A stretch of 64,000 nucleotides of DNA from Corallococcus sp. NCRR (GTDB lineage Bacteria; Myxococcota; Myxococcia; Myxococcales; Myxococcaceae), in assembly GCF_026965535.1 (NCBI RefSeq), contig NZ_CP114039.1, positions 9,717,461 to 9,781,460 of the forward strand. Reading direction: 5' to 3'. Every line of letters begins with the position of its first letter. Position 1 is the stretch's first letter. The position numbers and the translations under genes are program-made. A model generated the notes under the pieces. That model had not been told where the DNA came from, did not search any database, and saw nothing but the letters and a program-made list of their open reading frames with translations. Below are positions 59,831 through 64,000 of the stretch, one piece after another.

Positions 59831-60511
59831 ATGAGCGAGGCCGAGCAAGCAAACGCTCCCAGCAACACCAAGGAGCCGAAGATCATCAAGCGCTACACGA
59901 ACCGGAAGCTCTACGACACCGTGGAGAGCCGGTACGTCACGCTCGATGAGATCGCCGCGATGATCAAGGAGGGCACCGAGGTGCGGATTGTCGACAACCG
60001 CACGAAGGAAGACCTGACCTCGGTCACCCTCGCGCAGATCATCTTCGAAGAGGAGAAGAAGAAGAACCAGATGCCGCTGTCGGTGCTGCGGGAGATCATC
60101 CGCCACCCCGGCGAGTCCATCTCCGGGTTCATCCAGAAGGAGGTCTCGCCGCGCGTGGCCTCCATCCGCGAGGAGGCCGAGCAGCGGCTGGACAAGCTGC
60201 TGCGCCGCGAGGACGGCAGCCTGCAGGAGGCCCCCCCCGCGGAGGCCACCACGGCCGCGCCCGCGCCGCAGGCCTCCGAAGGCAACGCCGCGAGCCTCAA
60301 CCCGGCGGAGCTGCTCAAGGCCAGCCAGCGCGCCTTCGAGGACTTCCAGCGCCGCATCGACGAGCGCGTGAAGCAGGTCGTGGAGAACCTCACCGGCAAC
60401 CTCCCCGCCCTGGGCCGCGACATGCAGGCGCTCGCGCAGCGGCTGGAGGAGCTGGAGAAGAAGCTCGACGCCGTGGAGAAGGGCGACAAGAAGGACCCGA
60501 GCGCGTCCTGA
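59831..60511 (+). CDS. phaR: PhaR-like polyhydroxyalkanoate-associated DNA-binding regulator
   Basis: 226 residues. The N-terminal PHB_acc_N domain (~17-80) is textbook: IIKRYTNRKLYDTVESRYVT, MIKEGTEVRIVDNRTKEDLT and TLAQIIFEEEKKK. In bacteria that make polyhydroxybutyrate this protein binds DNA and granules and represses phasin genes. The middle is an Ala/Pro linker, and the C-terminus is a long amphipathic helix (ASQRAFEDFQRRIDERVKQV ... LAQRLEELEKKLDAVEKGDK) suited to coiled-coil or granule binding. Start ATG 59831 follows GGAG. It converges on the ParA-like gene; the phasin-like gene just beyond it fits a granule theme. Whether this organism stores polyhydroxyalkanoate cannot be seen here. 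Confidence 0.88.
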   Translation: MSEAEQANAPSNTKEPKIIKRYTNRKLYDTVESRYVTLDEIAAMIKEGTEVRIVDNRTKEDLTSVTLAQIIFEEEKKKNQMPLSVLREIIRHPGESISGFIQKEVSPRVASIREEAEQRLDKLLRREDGSLQEAPPAEATTAAPAPQASEGNAASLNPAELLKASQRAFEDFQRRIDERVKQVVENLTGNLPALGRDMQALAQRLEELEKKLDAVEKGDKKDPSAS

Positions 60512-60534
60512 AGCACCCGAGCCTGAACGCCGTG

Positions 60535-60556
60535 GCGCCCGTGAGGAAGCGGGCGC
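60535..60556. terminator. terminator hairpin between convergent PhaR-like and ParA-like genes
   Basis: GCGCCCG-TGAGGAAG-CGGGCGC, a perfect 7-bp stem with an 8-base loop in the 53-base gap between two converging stops; usable in both directions. Confidence 0.5.
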
Positions 60557-60564
60557 GGGGCGCT

Positions 60565-61371
60565 TCAGGCCACCTTCGTCCGGGCCCGCTTCCGCTTCGC
60601 GGGAGGGGCCCCGCCGTCAATCTCCGCCGCGATGGCCGCGAGCATCCGCGCCCCCGGGCTCCGGGGTGCGTACTCCCAGATGGTCTTCCCGTGGCTCTGC
60701 GCCTCGTCCACCTTGACGCTGTAGCCCAGCGGCGTGGCGGCGAGCGCGTCCGGGAAGTACGCCCGCAGGCGCTCCAGGATGGCCGTGGCCAGCGCCGTCT
60801 TGCGGTACAGCGTGGGTACCACCCGGGTGACGCGTAGATCCGTGCGCCCTTCCGCCTCGCCCACCTGGCGCACCGTCTCCGCCAGCTCCGCGCACCCGTC
60901 CAGCGCCAGGTATGTCAGCGCCACCGGCACCACCACCTCCGAGGCCGCCACCAGGATGTTGCGCGTGGTGAGCCCCATGGACGGAGGCGCGTCGAACAGC
61001 ACCAGGTCGTAGCCCGCGTCTTGCGCCTCCCGCATGCGGTCCGCCAGCCGGTGCGCGCGCCGCGGGTCCTGCGCCACCACCACCGGGAAGTCCGCCATCT
61101 CCTTGTACGCGGGCACCACGTCCAGCCCGCTCACCCCCGTGGGGCGCACCACGGAGGACAGGGGCACCTCCGGGTCGGTGAGCAGGTGGAAGACGTTCTT
61201 CGGCAGCGTGCGCACGTCCAGGCCCAGTGACTTGCCCGCGTGGCCCTGCGTGTCCAGGTCCACCAGCAGCACGCGGCGGCGCTGCTCCAGCGCGAGCCAC
61301 GCGGCGGTGTTCACCGCGAGCGTCGTCTTGCAGGTGCCGCCCTTCTCGTTGATGAACGCGATGCGCCGCAT
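60565..61371 (-). CDS. ParA/Soj-like ATPase
   Basis: 268 residues. Deviant Walker A with signature lysine: FINEKGGTCKTTLAVNTAAW (KGGTCKT); Walker A' VLLVDLDTQGHAGKSLGL; Walker B YDLVLFDAPPSMGLTTRNIL. The C-terminal tail is basic (PPAKRKRARTKVA), plausibly for nonspecific DNA binding on the nucleoid. No ParB is adjacent, so this is an orphan ParA, of the sort that positions proteins, plasmids or organelles. It lies 25 bases downstream of a phasin-like gene on the same strand, which suggests a role in distributing granules or another cargo. Standard length for the family. Confidence 0.9.
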   Translation of the reverse strand: MRRIAFINEKGGTCKTTLAVNTAAWLALEQRRRVLLVDLDTQGHAGKSLGLDVRTLPKNVFHLLTDPEVPLSSVVRPTGVSGLDVVPAYKEMADFPVVVAQDPRRAHRLADRMREAQDAGYDLVLFDAPPSMGLTTRNILVAASEVVVPVALTYLALDGCAELAETVRQVGEAEGRTDLRVTRVVPTLYRKTALATAILERLRAYFPDALAATPLGYSVKVDEAQSHGKTIWEYAPRSPGARMLAAIAAEIDGGAPPAKRKRARTKVA

Positions 61372-61396
61372 GGCCTTTGGGGGCGTGTGCCGCGCC

Positions 61397-61708
61397 CTAC
61401 CCCTTCTTCTTCGAGGACGTGTTCGACACCAGCGTGTCCAGCTTGCCCTCGACGGACGCGAGCAGCTTCTCCAGGTCGTCCACCTTCGAGCGCAGCTGCT
61501 CCAGGTCCGCCGTGGACGGCAGGTTCATGGCGGACAGCGCCGTGCGCAGCGCCGAGTCCAGCGTCCCCTTCGCCGCGAGCGAGCGGGACACCAGCGTCTG
61601 CACCGCCGCCACGAACTTCTCGTTGGAGAGCAGCTGCTGCGCGAGCTTGCCCACGCGCTCCTCGCCCGTCTCCACGAGCTTCTTCATCACCGGGTTGTTC
61701 TTCAGCAT
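61397..61708 (-). CDS. small phasin-like coiled-coil protein
   Basis: 103 residues from ATG 61708. Entirely helical: VMKKLVETGEERVGKLAQQL, FVAAVQTLVSRSLAAKGTLD, then LPSTADLEQLRSKVDDLEKL and LASVEGKLDTLV, with a basic end (SSKKKG). The 'LPS/T-x-x-DLE-x-L-x-x-K/R-V/I-D' segment resembles the C-terminal part of PhaI/PhaF-type granule-associated proteins. It lies directly upstream of the ParA-like gene (25-base gap) and near a PhaR-like gene. It is probably a granule surface protein or the partner that links ParA to its cargo. The start is somewhat uncertain because the frame is open upstream. Confidence 0.72.
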   Translation of the reverse strand: MLKNNPVMKKLVETGEERVGKLAQQLLSNEKFVAAVQTLVSRSLAAKGTLDSALRTALSAMNLPSTADLEQLRSKVDDLEKLLASVEGKLDTLVSNTSSKKKG

Positions 61709-61904
61709 GGTCTTGGAACCGTTCAGGTCCGGCCCCCCGGGGATACGGCGGCTCGGCCGTCGGGACAGGCGGGACGTCAGGAAGAGGACGCCGCACTCTG
61801 GGAGGGGCCAACGCGACGTGTCAAGCAGGGCAACATTGGGGATTTCCGCTCGTGGACTCTCGTTGACTCTCCGGGAGCCCATCCCTACGGTTCGCGCGCC
61901 CTCT

Positions 61905-62825
61905 ATGGCCGGACTGCTCGACAAACGCCTGTGGATCGTCTCTGGCAAGGGGGGCGTGGGGAAGACGACCATCGCCGCCGCCCTGGCCCTGGCCTCGGTG
62001 CGCGCCGGACGGCGCACCCTGGTGTGTGAAGTGAACACGCAGGAGCGCGTCAGCCGCATCCTGGAGCTGCCCGAAGCGGGCCCGGAGGTGAAGCTGCTGG
62101 AGGAGAACCTCTGGGCGGTGGACGTGCGCCCCCAGGAGGCCATGCGCGAGTACGGCCTGATGGTCCTGCGCTTCGAGACCCTCTACAAGACGGTCTTCGA
62201 GAACCGGCTGGTGCGCTACTTCCTGCGCTTCATCCCGTCGCTCCAGGAGCTGGTGCTGCTGGGCAAGATTCTCTTCCACCTCCAGGAGAAGCTGCCGGAC
62301 GGCCGCTGGAAGTACGACACGCTGGTGCTGGACGCGCCCGCCACCGGCCACGCCATCTCGTTCTTGAGCGTGCCGCAGGTGCTCCTGCAGACGGTGCCGC
62401 CGGGGCCCATGACGCGCGAGGCGTTGAAGATGCGCGACCTCCTGGTGGACCCGTCCGTCACCGCCGCGGTGCTGGTGGCGCTGCCGGAGGAGATGCCGGT
62501 GAACGAGGCGCTGGAGCTGCACAGCGCGCTGAGGGACCGGGTGCACATCCGCACGCACGCGGCGGTGCTCAACCAGGCCTTCCCCCAGCGCTTCACGGAG
62601 GCGGATTTGGAGGCGCTCGCGGGCCACCCGGAGCTCATGCGCGTGGCCCAGGCGCACCATGACCGCGCGTCGCAGGCGGTGCTCGCGGGCACGAAGCTGG
62701 AGCGCAACCTCCACGCGCCGGTGTACACGGTGCCCAGATTGTTCGTGCCGCGCTTCGGACGGGACGCGGTGGAGACGGTGATGGGGCACCTGAACGCGAT
62801 GGTGACCGGAGGCACGGGAGCATGA
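61905..62825 (+). CDS. ArsA/GET3-family ATPase (first of a pair)
   Basis: 306 residues from ATG 61905 (the frame is open back to 61377, but that part runs antisense to the phasin-like gene). Deviant Walker A WIVSGKGGVGKTTIAAALAL retains the signature lysine; Switch I-like CEVNTQERVSRILEL; Switch II/Walker B YDTLVLDAPATGHAISFLSV. Ends VMGHLNAMVTGG. ArsA/GET3 ATPases undergo ATP-dependent dimer changes and carry arsenite, membrane-tail or other cargo. No arsenic genes are present, so arsenite export is unlikely. It overlaps the second ATPase gene by ATGA; the two products probably form a heterodimer. Similar pairs occur in actinobacteria and myxobacteria without a settled function. Confidence 0.88.
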   Translation: MAGLLDKRLWIVSGKGGVGKTTIAAALALASVRAGRRTLVCEVNTQERVSRILELPEAGPEVKLLEENLWAVDVRPQEAMREYGLMVLRFETLYKTVFENRLVRYFLRFIPSLQELVLLGKILFHLQEKLPDGRWKYDTLVLDAPATGHAISFLSVPQVLLQTVPPGPMTREALKMRDLLVDPSVTAAVLVALPEEMPVNEALELHSALRDRVHIRTHAAVLNQAFPQRFTEADLEALAGHPELMRVAQAHHDRASQAVLAGTKLERNLHAPVYTVPRLFVPRFGRDAVETVMGHLNAMVTGGTGA

Positions 62826-63934
62826 CGGCGCTGCAAGCGGCGCTCGCGAACAAGCGCGTGCTCATCTGCGTGGGCTCTGGCGGCGTGGGCAAGACGACGG
62901 TGGCGGCGACGCTCGCGCTGCGCGCGGCGGTGGATGGCCGGCCCAGCATCGTGTGCACCATCGACCCGGCGAAGCGCCTGGCCAACTCCCTGGGCCTGTC
63001 CGGTCTGGGCAACGAGGAGGCGGAGGTTCCCGCGTCCGTGCTGGAGGGCATGGGCGTGAAGCCCCGGGCGGCCTTGCACGCGATGATGCTGGACATGAAG
63101 GCCACCTGGGACGACCTCATCACCCGCGTGGCCCCGCCGGAGCAGCGCGAGCGCATCTTCGCCAACCGCTTCTATCAGTCCCTCTCCACGGCCCTGGCGG
63201 GCAGCCAGGAGTACATCGCCATGGAGAAGGTCTGGGACCTGCGCCGCAGCACGGACTACGAGCTGGTGGTGCTGGACACGCCGCCCACCGCGCACGCGCT
63301 GGACTTCCTGGACGCGCCCAACCGGGTGCTGGACTTCCTGGACAACGAAGCGGCCAAGTGGCTGCTCACGCCCGCGCTGAAGGCGGGCAAGGTGGGCCTG
63401 TCCCTCTTCAACCTGGGCGGCAGCTACGTGACGCGCGCGCTGTCGCGCTTCACCGGCACGGAGATGCTCCAGGAGCTGTCCTCCTTCATGCTGACGCTCT
63501 CCTCCATGAACGAGGGCTTCCGCGAGCGCGCCCGGGGCGTGCGCGAGCTCCTGGAGGACAAGACGACGGGCTTCGTGCTGGTGACGAGCCCCAACCCGGA
63601 GCGGCTGGACGAGGCCATCCACTTCCACAAGCTGCTCAAGCAGAACCGCATGGAGATGACGGCCATCGTGGTGAACCGCGTGCACCCGCTGCCCACCCAG
63701 GCGCAGTGGGAGGACGCGGCCACGCTGACGCCCACCCGGCGCGCGAAGGTGGAGGAGACGCTGCGCGAGCTCCAGGTGCTGGCGCAGCAGGACCTGGAGG
63801 GCATGGCGCAGCTGCGCGAGGCCTGTCCGGGCACGCCCCTCATCCAGGTGCCGCGCTTCGGGCTGGACGTGCACGACCTCACCGCGCTGTGGGGCACCGG
63901 CCGCTACCTCCTGGGCGACGACGTCCTCGCCTGA
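62822..63934 (+). CDS. ArsA/GET3-family ATPase (second of a pair)
   Basis: 370 residues. Walker A VLICVGSGGVGKTTVAATLA has Ser where the signature lysine of ArsA/GET3 normally stands (GSGGVGKT rather than GKGGVGKT). Switch I region TIDPAKRLANSLGLSGLGNE, Walker B YELVVLDTPPTAHALDFLDA. The helical cargo-binding part (~110-250) contains ALAGSQEYIAMEKVWDL and SSFMLTLSSMNEGFRERARG. C-terminal QVPRFGLDVHDLTALWGTGR. Start overlaps the previous stop. The missing signature lysine together with the intact first subunit suggests division of labour in a heterodimer. A hairpin follows at 63969. Confidence 0.88.
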   Translation: MTALQAALANKRVLICVGSGGVGKTTVAATLALRAAVDGRPSIVCTIDPAKRLANSLGLSGLGNEEAEVPASVLEGMGVKPRAALHAMMLDMKATWDDLITRVAPPEQRERIFANRFYQSLSTALAGSQEYIAMEKVWDLRRSTDYELVVLDTPPTAHALDFLDAPNRVLDFLDNEAAKWLLTPALKAGKVGLSLFNLGGSYVTRALSRFTGTEMLQELSSFMLTLSSMNEGFRERARGVRELLEDKTTGFVLVTSPNPERLDEAIHFHKLLKQNRMEMTAIVVNRVHPLPTQAQWEDAATLTPTRRAKVEETLRELQVLAQQDLEGMAQLREACPGTPLIQVPRFGLDVHDLTALWGTGRYLLGDDVLA

Positions 63935-63968
63935 GCGCCCTCCCCCACCCCGCGTGACAAGGCCGGAG

Positions 63969-63985
63969 GCCCGGAGCCGCCGGGC
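63969..63985 (+). terminator. possible terminator after the ArsA pair
   Basis: GCCCGG-AGCCG-CCGGGC, a perfect 6-bp stem with a 5-base loop, followed by ATTTCC. It lies 35 bases after the second ATPase stop, at the window edge. The remaining bases to 64000 are too few to call a gene. Confidence 0.4.
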
Positions 63986-64000
63986 ATTTCCGGCGCATGC

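Noticed and set aside
61905..63934. Arsenite efflux operon
   Set aside because: No ArsB, ArsR, ArsC or ArsD is nearby and no cysteine-rich metal site is evident, so the ArsA-like proteins are not called arsenic pumps.

Overview
The window is about 70% GC, tightly packed, and codes with near-universal G/C third positions. It carries the gene order pilB-pilT-pilC followed upstream by ribF and trmB, many lipoproteins and outer-membrane barrels, a PilZ-Hsp70 chimera and a sedolisin lipoprotein. All of this points to a diderm myxobacterium of the Myxococcaceae (Myxococcus or Corallococcus type). I see no rRNA, tRNA, CRISPR array, insertion sequence or phage gene; it looks like ordinary chromosome.

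Layout. 1-4136 (minus strand): type IV pilus motor genes pilB, pilT and pilC, the last cut by the window edge. 4359-9522: ribF, trmB, a response regulator-diguanylate cyclase, a small lipoprotein, a proline-rich protein that ends in an Hfq/LSm-like segment, and a cupredoxin. 9594-14846: an unknown secreted protein, a DinG-type exonuclease-helicase, and an overlapping pair encoding a HAMP membrane protein and a secreted HEAT-like protein. 15018-18152: a sedolisin-type lipoprotein protease and a lipoprotein resembling poly-gamma-glutamate hydrolase.

18373-36559 is the most interesting block: seven same-strand genes with 4-base overlaps or short gaps. They encode (1) a double PgsC/CapC membrane domain fused to a long soluble region, (2) a membrane-anchored beta-rich protein, (3) a secreted poly-gamma-glutamate-hydrolase-like enzyme, (4) a 1664-residue helical-repeat plus beta-barrel protein, (5) a 1533-residue protein containing a PgsB/CapB Mur-ligase-like amide ligase, (6) a FemAB/BcsL-like acyltransferase and (7) a left-handed beta-helix acetyltransferase. 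Together they read as a complete synthesis, modification, trimming and outer-membrane export machine for a poly-gamma-glutamate-like or other polyamide polymer in a Gram-negative cell. No PgsA/CapA is visible. The soluble tail of the PgsC protein appears to hold two decayed copies of the hydrolase domain, a feature I do not know from described systems.

36564-47972: a cytosolic-looking lipase-fold hydrolase, a MEDS-domain histidine kinase, alaS, and two genes that overlap head-to-tail behind alaS: a lipoprotein and a 1748-residue PilZ-linker-Hsp70 fusion whose linker has internal repeats. 48078-56597: a small outer-membrane barrel, glutamate-cysteine ligase, an EI24-type membrane protein, a large S41 C-terminal processing protease, another barrel-like protein, a glycerophosphodiester phosphodiesterase and tatA. 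56594-63934: an unknown helical protein, a zinc-ribbon/DUF3426 membrane protein with a 57-base tandem repeat, a PhaR-like regulator, a ParA-like ATPase with a phasin-like small protein, and two overlapping ArsA/GET3-like ATPases. Gene ends are often marked by long perfect GC-rich inverted repeats, only some of them followed by T-rich tracts.
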